Below are positions 15,736 through 24,000 of a stretch of 64,000 nt of DNA, piece after piece (position 1 is the stretch's first letter; the number at the start of each line of letters is the position of its first letter). Under the pieces are notes generated by a model. That model saw only the letters and a list, made by a program, of their open reading frames with translations. It was not told the DNA's origin and did no database searches. Source of the DNA: Bacteroidales bacterium (GTDB lineage Bacteria; Bacteroidota; Bacteroidia; Bacteroidales; UBA932). The position numbers were made by a program, and so were the translations under genes. The stretch is taken from the NCBI GenBank assembly GCA_017548505.1, contig JAFYZX010000112.1:41252-105251 (forward strand), read 5' to 3'.

Positions 15736-16493
15736 GCACTATAGGAAAACTGGAGAAATTCCGCCAGAATTCTACATTCAAATGCCTCCTCCAGCCAAAG
15801 ATGGAGGAAGTCTTCCGCAAGGACTGGCATCTGAAGGGAAAGTGGCATGAGGAAGTTTTCCGCAACTCCAATCCCATAACTCTTGAACTCGGATGCGGAA
15901 AGGGGGAATATACCGTCTCCCTTGCCAAAATGTATCCCGACAGGAACTTCATCGGCATAGACATCAAGGGCGCAAGACTCTGGAAGGGAGCCCGGGAAGC
16001 CGAGGAAACCGGCCTGGGGAACGTGAGGTTCATCCGCACCAGCATTGATTTCATAGAGTGGATTTTCGGGGAGGATGAGATAGACTCCATCTGGGTTACG
16101 TTTGCGGACCCGCAGCTCAGATCTCCCCGTAAAAGACTGACCGGCACGATGTTCCTGGAACGCTACAGGATGTTCCTGAAAAAGGACGGAGTCATAAACC
16201 TCAAGACAGACAGCCGTCTTCTTCACGAATATACATACGCCCTGGCCCTTCAGAACAATCTGGAAATCCTCTGCCGCAGCACAGATATCTACAATGAGGA
16301 GAATCCCACCTTCCCCGCTGAGCTCAAGACAGTGCAAACTTTCTACGAGCAGCATTTCCTGAAGATGGGGCTCCCTATCACATATCTGAGTTTCAGGCTC
16401 GGAGATGCAGAATCCTTTAAGGAGCCGGAATGGGACAGCGCCATCTGGCTGGAAAAGGAAGGAGAGGGCAGAACTCTTGGACGAATAAGATAA
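15732..16493 (+). CDS. trmB: tRNA (guanine46-N7)-methyltransferase
   Basis: 253 residues. The SAM-binding motif is LELGCGKGEYTVSLA (about 50-64), then FIGIDIKGARLWKGA, and the catalytic region TFADPQLRSPRKRLT (about 118-132) corresponds to the TrmB FxDPWPKxRHxKRR motif in its Bacteroidetes form. The C-terminal TxFYE motif (QTFYEQHF) is present. It forms m7G46 in the tRNA variable loop. The ATG overlaps the PSP1 stop by four bases (ATGA). Confidence 0.9.
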   Translation: MSTIGKLEKFRQNSTFKCLLQPKMEEVFRKDWHLKGKWHEEVFRNSNPITLELGCGKGEYTVSLAKMYPDRNFIGIDIKGARLWKGAREAEETGLGNVRFIRTSIDFIEWIFGEDEIDSIWVTFADPQLRSPRKRLTGTMFLERYRMFLKKDGVINLKTDSRLLHEYTYALALQNNLEILCRSTDIYNEENPTFPAELKTVQTFYEQHFLKMGLPITYLSFRLGDAESFKEPEWDSAIWLEKEGEGRTLGRIR

Positions 16494-16497
16494 GATT

Positions 16498-17628
16498 ATG
16501 GAAAACCTGATTTCTCTAAGGCACAGAATCCACTCCCGCCCTTGCCTGAGCGGAAACGAAAAGGAAACTGCTGATATAATCTGCGAAGTCCTTTCTTCCT
16601 GCAATCCCGATTCCCTTTGGAGAAATATCGGGGGACACGGAATAATCGCCCGTTTCGGAAACCCGGACAGCAGGGCTTCCATACTCCTTAGGTGCGAGCT
16701 TGACGCACTTCCTATTTTCGAGCAGGGGGCAAGATCATACCGTTCTGTATATGACGGAGTTGCCCACAGCTGCGGACACGACGGACACATGGCGATTATG
16801 TGCGGCGTGGCTGAGTGGCTTTCCACCCAAAGGGAGGGTCTTCTGAAAAACGGATGCGTATATCTTCTCTTCCAGCCGGAAGAGGAAACCGGAGCAGGAG
16901 CGGAAAAGATGGCATCGTGGATGAAAGAAAACGGTATTGGATTCGACTATGCACTTGCTCTCCACAACTGGCCCGGAAAGACTCACGGCGCCGTTTTAAT
17001 CTATCCGCATACATACGCCTGGGCTTCTATCGGCATAAAGCTGGATGTCATCGGAAGAACATCCCACGCTAGCGAGCCTCAAAAGGCACTCAACCCTACC
17101 GATGCCATTATAGAGATCATCCGAAAGATTAACTCCCTTAACGGAGAAACTGCGTTTTCCACCGTCATTTCAGCGGGTGTGGGAGAACTGGATTACGGCA
17201 TTACCCCGGGAAAGGGATATGTTGCCTCCACCACCCGCAGCCAGACGGACGAAGGCCTTGAAAGACTCGAAAACAGAATCATTGCACAGGCAGAGGAAAT
17301 CACCTCAAAATACGGCCTTGGCCTGGAAGTTTCCACCACAGACCACTTCCCTGCAACTATCAACACTCCGGAACTGACTCAGACGGTCAAGAGAATCGCT
17401 GAAGAAAAAAGATATCTGATAGAAGAGAACCTTGTGGGTACATTGGGCAGTGATGATTTCGTACATATAGCAAAGATGGCCCGCAAGGGGGCCACCTTCT
17501 TTGATCTTGGAAGCGGACTGGATCACGCTCCTCTGCATCGTCCGGATTTTGACTTTGACGATTCTCTGATAGATGCGGGAGTGGATCTTATGTCAGACGT
17601 CTGCCAACATATTCTGCAAAACCGGTAA
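16498..17628 (+). CDS. M20D family amidohydrolase
   Basis: 376 residues, no signal peptide. The metal-ligand motifs are RCELDALP (about 63-70), HSCGHDGHMA (about 86-95) and PEEETGAGAEKM (about 125-136), with SHASEP for the lid-domain His. This is the IAA-amino-acid/N-acyl-amino-acid amidohydrolase group (HipO/AbgA-like). It probably cleaves N-acylated amino acids or peptides; the exact substrate is unknown. It starts 4 bases after trmB, and its last 41 bases overlap the convergent polyprenyl synthase gene. Confidence 0.85.
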   Translation: MENLISLRHRIHSRPCLSGNEKETADIICEVLSSCNPDSLWRNIGGHGIIARFGNPDSRASILLRCELDALPIFEQGARSYRSVYDGVAHSCGHDGHMAIMCGVAEWLSTQREGLLKNGCVYLLFQPEEETGAGAEKMASWMKENGIGFDYALALHNWPGKTHGAVLIYPHTYAWASIGIKLDVIGRTSHASEPQKALNPTDAIIEIIRKINSLNGETAFSTVISAGVGELDYGITPGKGYVASTTRSQTDEGLERLENRIIAQAEEITSKYGLGLEVSTTDHFPATINTPELTQTVKRIAEEKRYLIEENLVGTLGSDDFVHIAKMARKGATFFDLGSGLDHAPLHRPDFDFDDSLIDAGVDLMSDVCQHILQNR

Positions 17629-18586
17629 GCATATCTTTGTCTGAGGAGTCAGGAATAACCCCCAGTGCCTTCTTGGCCTTTTCAATATGCTCTTCAAGCC
17701 TTTGCTGGGCATATTCTATTCCGCCGTTTTCCCTAACAAAAGCCGTCACCTCGGCGATGACCTCAGCTTCCTTTTCCGTAATCTTTTCCGCGAATACGGA
17801 TTCTATTTTTCTTATCTCCGATATTATTCCGGAAGCCTTATCATGGGCATTGTCCAGAGCCCCTATCAGCGGCAGGGTTATCTTCCTTTCCTTGATGTCC
17901 GCACCGGAAGACTTGCCGGTTTTAAGATCCGGGGAATAGTCAAAGATATCGTCTCTTATCTGAAAGGCAAGTCCCAGGTTTTCAGCATAATCCACAAGGG
18001 CTTCGGTGGTTTTCCCTTCGGCCTCCACTGCCATTGCCGCGGACTTTATGCTGGAAACAAACAGAGCGGCGGTCTTGCCGTAGATAATGCTGTAATAATC
18101 CTTCTCTGTTGTGTCCAGCTTGTCGGCCTTGTCCATCTGCAGAAGTTCCCCCTCACTCATTCTCCTTACTGATTCCGCAAAGCAGTCTATTATAGCCGGA
18201 GAGCAATGAGCCGTAAGAAGATGCAGGGAGCGGCTGAGCCAGAAATCCCCGGTAAGGACAGCAGCCGCGGGGCTGAACATTGCGGCAACGGAAAGCGCAC
18301 CCCTTCTCATAGAGGCCGCATCGGCCACGTCATCATGCATCAGGGTTGCGGTATGCAGCATTTCGGATGCGGCAGCGCAGTAATAGCTTGCCGGCGTGAG
18401 AGAGCCGCAGCAGCGTCCCGCAAGCAAAGACAGGACAGGCCTTATCTCCTTGCCCCTCCGCCCCAGTACATACCGGTTAATCGCCTCCAGATAAGGCTCA
18501 TCCGAATGTATTGCTAAAGATAGGGTCTGACGATATTTTTCAAAGTCAGACCCCAAAAACTCTTTTGCGCTCTCCGCTGTAAACAT
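17588..18586 (-). CDS. trans-isoprenyl diphosphate synthase (octaprenyl-type)
   Basis: 332 residues. The first Asp-rich motif is LMHDDVADAASMRRG (Asp85, Asp86, Asp89; only two residues between the Asp pairs, i.e. DDxxD, typical of long-chain synthases), and the second is FQIRDDIFD. GRRGKEIRP carries the substrate-binding Arg residues, and YGKTAALF is conserved. It makes the polyprenyl tail for menaquinone, or another long-chain prenyl diphosphate (IspB/HepT-like). It is the last gene of a trxA-OM barrel-synthase run with 4-18 base gaps. The 3' end overlaps the M20 gene. Confidence 0.88.
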   Translation of the reverse strand: MFTAESAKEFLGSDFEKYRQTLSLAIHSDEPYLEAINRYVLGRRGKEIRPVLSLLAGRCCGSLTPASYYCAAASEMLHTATLMHDDVADAASMRRGALSVAAMFSPAAAVLTGDFWLSRSLHLLTAHCSPAIIDCFAESVRRMSEGELLQMDKADKLDTTEKDYYSIIYGKTAALFVSSIKSAAMAVEAEGKTTEALVDYAENLGLAFQIRDDIFDYSPDLKTGKSSGADIKERKITLPLIGALDNAHDKASGIISEIRKIESVFAEKITEKEAEVIAEVTAFVRENGGIEYAQQRLEEHIEKAKKALGVIPDSSDKDMLTGFAEYVGRRLT

Positions 18587-18590
18587 CTGG

Positions 18591-19208
18591 TTAGAATGTA
18601 ATGCCTACAGAGAATTCGATAGCTCTTGCCTTGGAAGCCTTCCACTCCTGACCGGCAATTGTAACAGTACCCTTTTCCTTGTCGCCAACCTTGGTGATAT
18701 CCCAGTTGTACCTTACGTTGAACTGAAGTTTCCAAACGTCAACTCCAGCGCCGAGTCCGATACCGCCGGTAAAACGGTTGATATCGTCCCAGGAGCCTAC
18801 ATCACTGCTCTTTCCCAGAGCATAGCTGATATAAGGGACAACCTGAACGAAAGGCCTTGCCACCACAAGGTTTGGACCATACTGAAGGCTAACCGGGAGC
18901 TGTAGGAAACTCAGGTTGTAACTCTCGGATACAGCACCTGCGACCTTGCTCTCCAGCTTGGCTTTCTTCTCCACATAAAGGAGCTCCGGCTGAACTACAA
19001 AGCTCGGAACAACGTGAAGCTTGTAGAGAACACCTGCCTGGAAACCTACATTGTCCTTCAGTTTGAAATCATCTTTCCTGACATCGGAAAAATGGGAAGT
19101 GTAGATACCGGCTTTTACGCCAAACTGGGCGGCAGCCTTCTTTGGAGCCGCGGTAAACATCAGCGCAAGCACAAGGCCCGCAACTGCAAATTTCATCGAC
19201 TTTTTCAT
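18591..19208 (-). CDS. Outer membrane beta-barrel protein (porin family)
   Basis: 205 residues with a signal peptide ending AAAQ. The mature protein opens FGVKAGIYTSHFSD and proceeds through alternating amphipathic strands (GFQAGVLYKLHV, VQPELLYVEKKA, LQLPVSLQYG, GGIGLGAGVDVW), ending in the aromatic AIEFSVGITF typical of BAM-recognised barrels. It matches the PF13568-type eight-stranded barrel common in Bacteroidetes. The ligand is unknown. It lies between thioredoxin and the prenyl synthase. Confidence 0.85.
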   Translation of the reverse strand: MKKSMKFAVAGLVLALMFTAAPKKAAAQFGVKAGIYTSHFSDVRKDDFKLKDNVGFQAGVLYKLHVVPSFVVQPELLYVEKKAKLESKVAGAVSESYNLSFLQLPVSLQYGPNLVVARPFVQVVPYISYALGKSSDVGSWDDINRFTGGIGLGAGVDVWKLQFNVRYNWDITKVGDKEKGTVTIAGQEWKASKARAIEFSVGITF

Positions 19209-19226
19209 ATCTGTTGTTTTTGGTTG

Positions 19227-19544
19227 TTAAAGCAATGCCTTGAGCTTGGCTTCAATGGCTTCTTTTGTGTTGGAGCCCACCATCTTGTCCTTAAGCTCTC
19301 CGTCCTTGAAGAACAGCAGGGTAGGAATGTTGCGGATTCCGTAGTTAACGGGAGCCTGCTCGGCTTCCTCCACATTGCACTTGGCAATAACGGCCTTTCC
19401 TTCATACTCCTTTGCAAGCTGCTCAACTATAGGGGCTACCATACGGCAAGGACCGCACCAGGTTGCCCAGAAATCCACCATTACCGGAAGCTTGGCCTCC
19501 AGAACAACTTCCTTGAAATTGGAATCGGTTACATTAATTTCCAT
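19227..19544 (-). CDS. trxA: Thioredoxin
   Basis: 105 residues, cytoplasmic (no signal peptide). The active site is WCGPC (Cys30, Cys33), preceded by VMVDFWA. The cis-proline loop is RNIPTLLFF and the C-terminal helix EAIEAKLKALL completes the fold. It is a general disulfide reductase. It is the first gene of the minus-strand run toward 17588 and diverges from kbl. Confidence 0.93.
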   Translation of the reverse strand: MEINVTDSNFKEVVLEAKLPVMVDFWATWCGPCRMVAPIVEQLAKEYEGKAVIAKCNVEEAEQAPVNYGIRNIPTLLFFKDGELKDKMVGSNTKEAIEAKLKALL

Positions 19545-19608
19545 AACTGTTCAGATTATTTTGTTTCAAATACCGTCTGCTAAATTAGCATTTATTTTTC
19601 AGAAATCT

Positions 19609-19616
19609 TACTTTTG
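19609..19616 (+). promoter_or_regulatory. -7 element for kbl
   Basis: TACTTTTG matches TAnnTTTG exactly. At a 20-base spacing the -33 position reads TTAG, a partial match to TTTG. The leader to the ATG at 19648 is about 25 bases. Confidence 0.45.
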
Positions 19617-19647
19617 TTATAGCAAGCAACTAAAAACCACAAACAAT

Positions 19648-20838
19648 ATGTACAGGAATTTTCAATCTTATCTGAAAAAGGAGCTGGGCGCCATCAAGAA
19701 AGCCGGGCTCTATAAGGAAGAAAGAATCATCACATCCCCCCAGAGAGCGGACATAACCGTAAAGGGAGGAAAGCAGGTGCTCAATTTCTGCGCCAACAAC
19801 TATCTTGGCCTCAGCGATAACCCAAGGCTCATCAACGCCGCCAAGAAGGCTCTGGACAGCCACGGCTACGGAATGAGCTCCGTTAGGTTTATCTGCGGAA
19901 CCGGAGACCTGCAGAAAAAACTCGAGGAGAAAATCTCCGAATTCTTCGGAACCGAGGACACCATCCTCTACACCTCCTGCTTCGATGCAAACGGCGGAGT
20001 ATTCGAGCCTCTTCTGGGCGAGAATGATGCCATAATCTCCGATGCCCTCAACCACGCATCAATAATTGACGGCGTAAGGCTCTGCAAGGCAGTGCGCTAC
20101 AGATATGCCAACGCAGATATGGCAGAACTCGAGGACTGCCTGAAGAAAGCTCAGAAGCAGAGATTCAGGATTGTCGTTACAGACGGAGTCTTCTCAATGG
20201 ACGGAAATGTAGCCCCTGTGGACAAGATCTATGAGTTGGCAAAGAAGTACGATGCAATGGTGATGGTGGATGAAAGCCACTCCGCGGGCGTTGTGGGAAA
20301 GACAGGAAGGGGAACCACAGAACTCTACAAGCTCCGCGGAAAGGTTGAGATTCTTACCGGAACACTCGGAAAGAGCTTCGGAGGAGCCGTTGGCGGATTC
20401 ACCACCGGAAAGAAGGAAATCATCGCGATGCTCCGCCAGAGGTCACGCCCTTACCTTTTCTCCAACTCCATTCCTCCAATGGTTGCAGCAGCGGGCATAG
20501 AGATGTTCAACATGATGAGCCGCACCAACAAACTCCAGGACAAGCTGCACGAGAACACAGCCTACTTTGTAGAAAAGATGAAGAAAGCCGGATTCGATAT
20601 CAAGCCTACCCAGAGTGCAATCTGCGCCATCATGCTCTACGATGCGAAACTTAGCCAGCAGATGGCTGCCAAGCTTCTGGACGAAGGCATTTATGTAGTC
20701 GGATTCTACTATCCTGTAGTTCCAAAGGATCTGGCAAGAATCAGGGTGCAGGTTTCCGCCGGACACAGCAAGAAGCAGCTGGACCGCGCGGTTGCTGCCT
20801 TCACCAAAATCGGCAAGGAACTGAAGGTTCTCAAATAA
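19648..20838 (+). CDS. kbl: Glycine C-acetyltransferase (2-amino-3-ketobutyrate CoA ligase)
   Basis: 396 residues, exactly the family length, from the ATG at 19648; upstream in-frame sequence crosses the trxA promoter region and was dropped. It is a class II alpha-oxoamine synthase: NFCANNYLGLS, GYGMSSVRFICGT, DALNHASIIDG, VDESHSAGVVG and the PLP lysine in GTLGKSFGG (Lys242). It converts 2-amino-3-ketobutyrate plus CoA to glycine and acetyl-CoA in threonine breakdown, or the reverse. No threonine dehydrogenase gene is adjacent in this window. It ends at a hairpin shared with mscS. Confidence 0.9.
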   Translation: MYRNFQSYLKKELGAIKKAGLYKEERIITSPQRADITVKGGKQVLNFCANNYLGLSDNPRLINAAKKALDSHGYGMSSVRFICGTGDLQKKLEEKISEFFGTEDTILYTSCFDANGGVFEPLLGENDAIISDALNHASIIDGVRLCKAVRYRYANADMAELEDCLKKAQKQRFRIVVTDGVFSMDGNVAPVDKIYELAKKYDAMVMVDESHSAGVVGKTGRGTTELYKLRGKVEILTGTLGKSFGGAVGGFTTGKKEIIAMLRQRSRPYLFSNSIPPMVAAAGIEMFNMMSRTNKLQDKLHENTAYFVEKMKKAGFDIKPTQSAICAIMLYDAKLSQQMAAKLLDEGIYVVGFYYPVVPKDLARIRVQVSAGHSKKQLDRAVAAFTKIGKELKVLK

Positions 20839-20860
20839 GAGAGACTTTCATTGAAAAGAA

Positions 20861-20886
20861 AATGCCCGGGGTTATCCTCGGGCATT
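20861..20886. terminator. Bidirectional terminator between kbl and the MscS gene
   Basis: An 11-base-pair stem, AATGCCCGGGG / CCTCGGGCATT with one G-U pair, closes a TTAT loop. On the minus strand it is followed by TTCTTTTC; on the plus strand by ATTCTTTAAATAA. It lies between convergent genes and can end both transcripts. Confidence 0.85.
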
Positions 20887-20891
20887 ATTCT

Positions 20892-23800
20892 TTAAATAAA
20901 CCATTTCTTCTTTTTCTCGTGTTTTTGTCCGTCCGTTTCTTCTTCCGGATTCTCTACCGCAGCCTTATCGGAGAGCACCTGCTTGATATAGACATCCCGC
21001 TGAGGGAACGGGATAACAATGTTGTTTTCGTTCAAGGTGTTGTAGATGACCTCATTGGCTGCCGCAGTATAAGTGTAGCGCTCGGTTACCAGAACCTGCT
21101 GGTAAACCTTGAGAACAATGCTGCTGTCCCCGAACTCGGCCAGACGGACAACGATTCCGTATTTAGGATTGAGCACTGTTCTTCCGTACTTGTCCTTCAC
21201 GTTAAGCTTTATGAGGGCTCTCTTCAGGAGATCCCTTACCTTGGCCACGTCTGAACCGTACTGGATTCCGACAGGGAGGATCAAAAGCTCATAGGCATTG
21301 TTCCTGGTCAGGTTCTTGAAATTCTTCTGGAAGAGGTTGGCGTTAGGGAAGGCCATGATACTGCCGTATTCAGTCTCGATGAGCGTGCTCTGATAGTTGA
21401 TGCTGTCAACTACACCACGCACTCCGTCACACTCCACATAGTCTCCCACGCGGAGCCTTCCGCTCATCAGTGAAACTCCATAGAAGAAGTTGTTGATAAC
21501 GTCCTTCAATGCAAAACCGACACCGGTTGCCAGACCCGCGCTGACAATCGATATCGCCGTTGACGGTATGTGCAGCAGCAGGAAGCAGGTGATGATGTAT
21601 GCGCCCCAGGTGATGATGCTTATGATGGAATTGGCCAGGGTGAAATTGATCATGTTCTCAGGCAGTTCCTTCTGGCCAGTGCGGGCAAGTACGGAGCGGA
21701 TCTTGAATACCCTGTAGAAAGCCTTTGCGAGATAACCCAGGCAATTGAACACAAACGCCAGGGATACTGCTGTAAGGATTTTTGCCGCAGACAGGTGTAT
21801 CACATTGTAATTCAAGAAGTCCGTCTTGAGGTACGATATGGTTACGCTGGACAGGTCGAACACGTTGGAAGCCATATAGAGACAGAGAGGTATGCTCCAT
21901 ACGGAGAAGAAAGGAATGACCGCCTTGCGGATTATATCGTAGAGCCAGGTTACCTCGATATATGAACTCTTGACCTTAGGGTTGATAAGGAATCCGTGGT
22001 TTATCCTGTAGGCCCTGAGCCTCTTGGCCATATACCTTTCATAGTATATTTTCAGAAGGTCGGATGCGGCCGTGATTGTCTGGATGATGGACAACTGGAA
22101 TATCCACCATATTATAATCAGAATGCTGAGCAGAACATATCCCGTCAAGGACAGTATCGTAGTTGCGACAAATACAGTCAGGGTTATATAGTTGTAAATG
22201 TAATCCGCAAACTGGACTTTGAAAATCTTTCTGCCTCTCTTTTGTGACGTTTCTTCCTGCTCGACGATTCTTCTTTTCTGGCGCCTTGAGGTCAGGCCGG
22301 TCCTCTTGTTATCATCCGAATTGTCGGTATATTTCATCTTGTGGCATATCCTCCACTGCCATAGTGTGAACAGCAGGAGCATAGGAGGCAGGATGATGTT
22401 TATCAGCGTATTCGGGGAGAAGGAAATCCTTATGAAGATGATAATCAGGCAAAGAACCATTATCGGCAGGTAGGAGCGGATACTGCTCTTTACCTGGTCT
22501 CCTCTCAGGCGGATTGCAAAGGACAGGAAGATGGCCGCCAGCAGCCAGGCGAATTCAACAAGAAGCCTTGTGGCCAGCTTGAGGAAATTCTGGTTGGAGA
22601 ACATCATCGCGATGGTAATCATAATAGCGAAGATGATTACTATCAAAAGCAGGATGAAGCATATTCCGTGCTGCTTGAATCTTTCTGTCTGAAGATACTT
22701 GATCTTTTTCTTGAGCAACCTTACTATTAAGTGGCTCAAGCCAATGGCTATACCCAGATAGAAGAGGACAAACAGGATGAGGCCAATCATGGTCTGCATC
22801 CGCCACTGGCTTCTGAGGCCCCTGGTGTTTACCGCGGCCCATTTGTCCCTTATGTCGCTTTTGGCCCGGCTCCAGTATCTTTTGAATCTGGACAGGATGG
22901 AATAGTATCCCGTCTGGCCGTCTATGAATATCTTCTTCTGGACATCATTGTACCTTTCCTGGGCGTAATTGTAAGCTTCCTGAAGCTGACGCCAGGTGGC
23001 ATCGTAATTGACGCTGTCAGACACTATGGAAGCTTTGGATGCTTCATACATCTGGAGAAGCCCTTCAGAGTAATAGATACAGCTGTCGCGGTTGATCAGG
23101 GATTTGCCGGTGAGGAGGAATGCGTATTCCACTTCCTGGGAAACGGCCGTGGAATCATCCGTGTTGGCATCCACCCTCTGACCGTGGGAGGTTACGGCAA
23201 CTATGGCAGAATTCAACGATGTGTCTGCCTGTGAGGGAGTGTCAGGGGTATTGTCATCTTCATCTTCCTCGGAATGGTCCACGCTTCCCGTAAAAATGGT
23301 TTTTACAAGACTGCTCAGAATATTTCCGGTAGAGCCCCTCAGGGAGTCCGTCGAATATTCATTCTCCTCTTCTTCATGACGGATGCTATCCTGCTCTGGG
23401 TTAGGCTCAGGTTTCTGTTCGGATTCCTGGCCCTTATGCCTTTTTATCTTTTCTGTAAGCGGAAGTTCTCCGGTATTCTTCTGATGAAGATTCTTGACCT
23501 CTTCCTGAAGCTGGGACGCCAGAAGGAAAGTGGAATCATTCCCCAGGCTGTCAAGATCGTCAACAAGGGCCGGAGGCAGCCTCTTCAGGGTATAGATAAG
23601 CTTCCTGTACCTTTCAATCTCTATGTCTATCTGGTTGATAATCTCGTTAAAAGGACGGCGGTTGCGGGAGAAATCCTGATAACGGTCGGATACCTCTTCC
23701 AGGGCATAGGTAAGGTCGAAGGTGAAATTCTGTTTCTGGGAGTAAAGTATAATGGCCAGCTCGTTGCAATCCTCCATAAGCTCTACCATCTGTTTCTGCT

Positions 23801-23984
23801 GGCTTTGCCTCGTAGTCCGTATCATCTGGCGGGCCATTGCCGTGCGCTTGTGGGCTCGGCGGAGTTCTACCTTAAGGACTCTCAGCGTATGGGCCAGGTC
23901 ACTTTCCTCAAATACTGCCGCAACAGGCTCTATAACCCCGAAGATCAGAACAAGAAGCAGCGTTATCCTTAAAAATTTCTTCAT
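20892..23984 (-). CDS. Large MscS-family mechanosensitive channel
   Basis: 1030 residues. A signal peptide is followed by a periplasmic alpha-helical/coiled-coil region (to about 390) with an acidic linker near 195-260. About ten hydrophobic segments follow (from about 395), and then the MscS pore and beta domain: SAGLATGVGFALKDVINNFF (pore helix), GDYVECDGVRGVVDSINYQST and FPNANLFQKNFKNLTRNN near 855-910. The architecture is like MscK/YjeP of E. coli. It opens under membrane tension to release solutes on hypo-osmotic shock. The C-terminus is a short charged tail rich in Lys and Glu. Confidence 0.88.
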   Translation of the reverse strand: MKKFLRITLLLVLIFGVIEPVAAVFEESDLAHTLRVLKVELRRAHKRTAMARQMIRTTRQSQQKQMVELMEDCNELAIILYSQKQNFTFDLTYALEEVSDRYQDFSRNRRPFNEIINQIDIEIERYRKLIYTLKRLPPALVDDLDSLGNDSTFLLASQLQEEVKNLHQKNTGELPLTEKIKRHKGQESEQKPEPNPEQDSIRHEEEENEYSTDSLRGSTGNILSSLVKTIFTGSVDHSEEDEDDNTPDTPSQADTSLNSAIVAVTSHGQRVDANTDDSTAVSQEVEYAFLLTGKSLINRDSCIYYSEGLLQMYEASKASIVSDSVNYDATWRQLQEAYNYAQERYNDVQKKIFIDGQTGYYSILSRFKRYWSRAKSDIRDKWAAVNTRGLRSQWRMQTMIGLILFVLFYLGIAIGLSHLIVRLLKKKIKYLQTERFKQHGICFILLLIVIIFAIMITIAMMFSNQNFLKLATRLLVEFAWLLAAIFLSFAIRLRGDQVKSSIRSYLPIMVLCLIIIFIRISFSPNTLINIILPPMLLLFTLWQWRICHKMKYTDNSDDNKRTGLTSRRQKRRIVEQEETSQKRGRKIFKVQFADYIYNYITLTVFVATTILSLTGYVLLSILIIIWWIFQLSIIQTITAASDLLKIYYERYMAKRLRAYRINHGFLINPKVKSSYIEVTWLYDIIRKAVIPFFSVWSIPLCLYMASNVFDLSSVTISYLKTDFLNYNVIHLSAAKILTAVSLAFVFNCLGYLAKAFYRVFKIRSVLARTGQKELPENMINFTLANSIISIITWGAYIITCFLLLHIPSTAISIVSAGLATGVGFALKDVINNFFYGVSLMSGRLRVGDYVECDGVRGVVDSINYQSTLIETEYGSIMAFPNANLFQKNFKNLTRNNAYELLILPVGIQYGSDVAKVRDLLKRALIKLNVKDKYGRTVLNPKYGIVVRLAEFGDSSIVLKVYQQVLVTERYTYTAAANEVIYNTLNENNIVIPFPQRDVYIKQVLSDKAAVENPEEETDGQKHEKKKKWFI

Positions 23985-24000
23985 CGTTGAAAAACAGGTT

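Noticed and set aside
19375-19647. Upstream extension of kbl
   Set aside because: It overlaps trxA and its promoter region; the 19648 start gives the exact family length and a -7 element precedes it.
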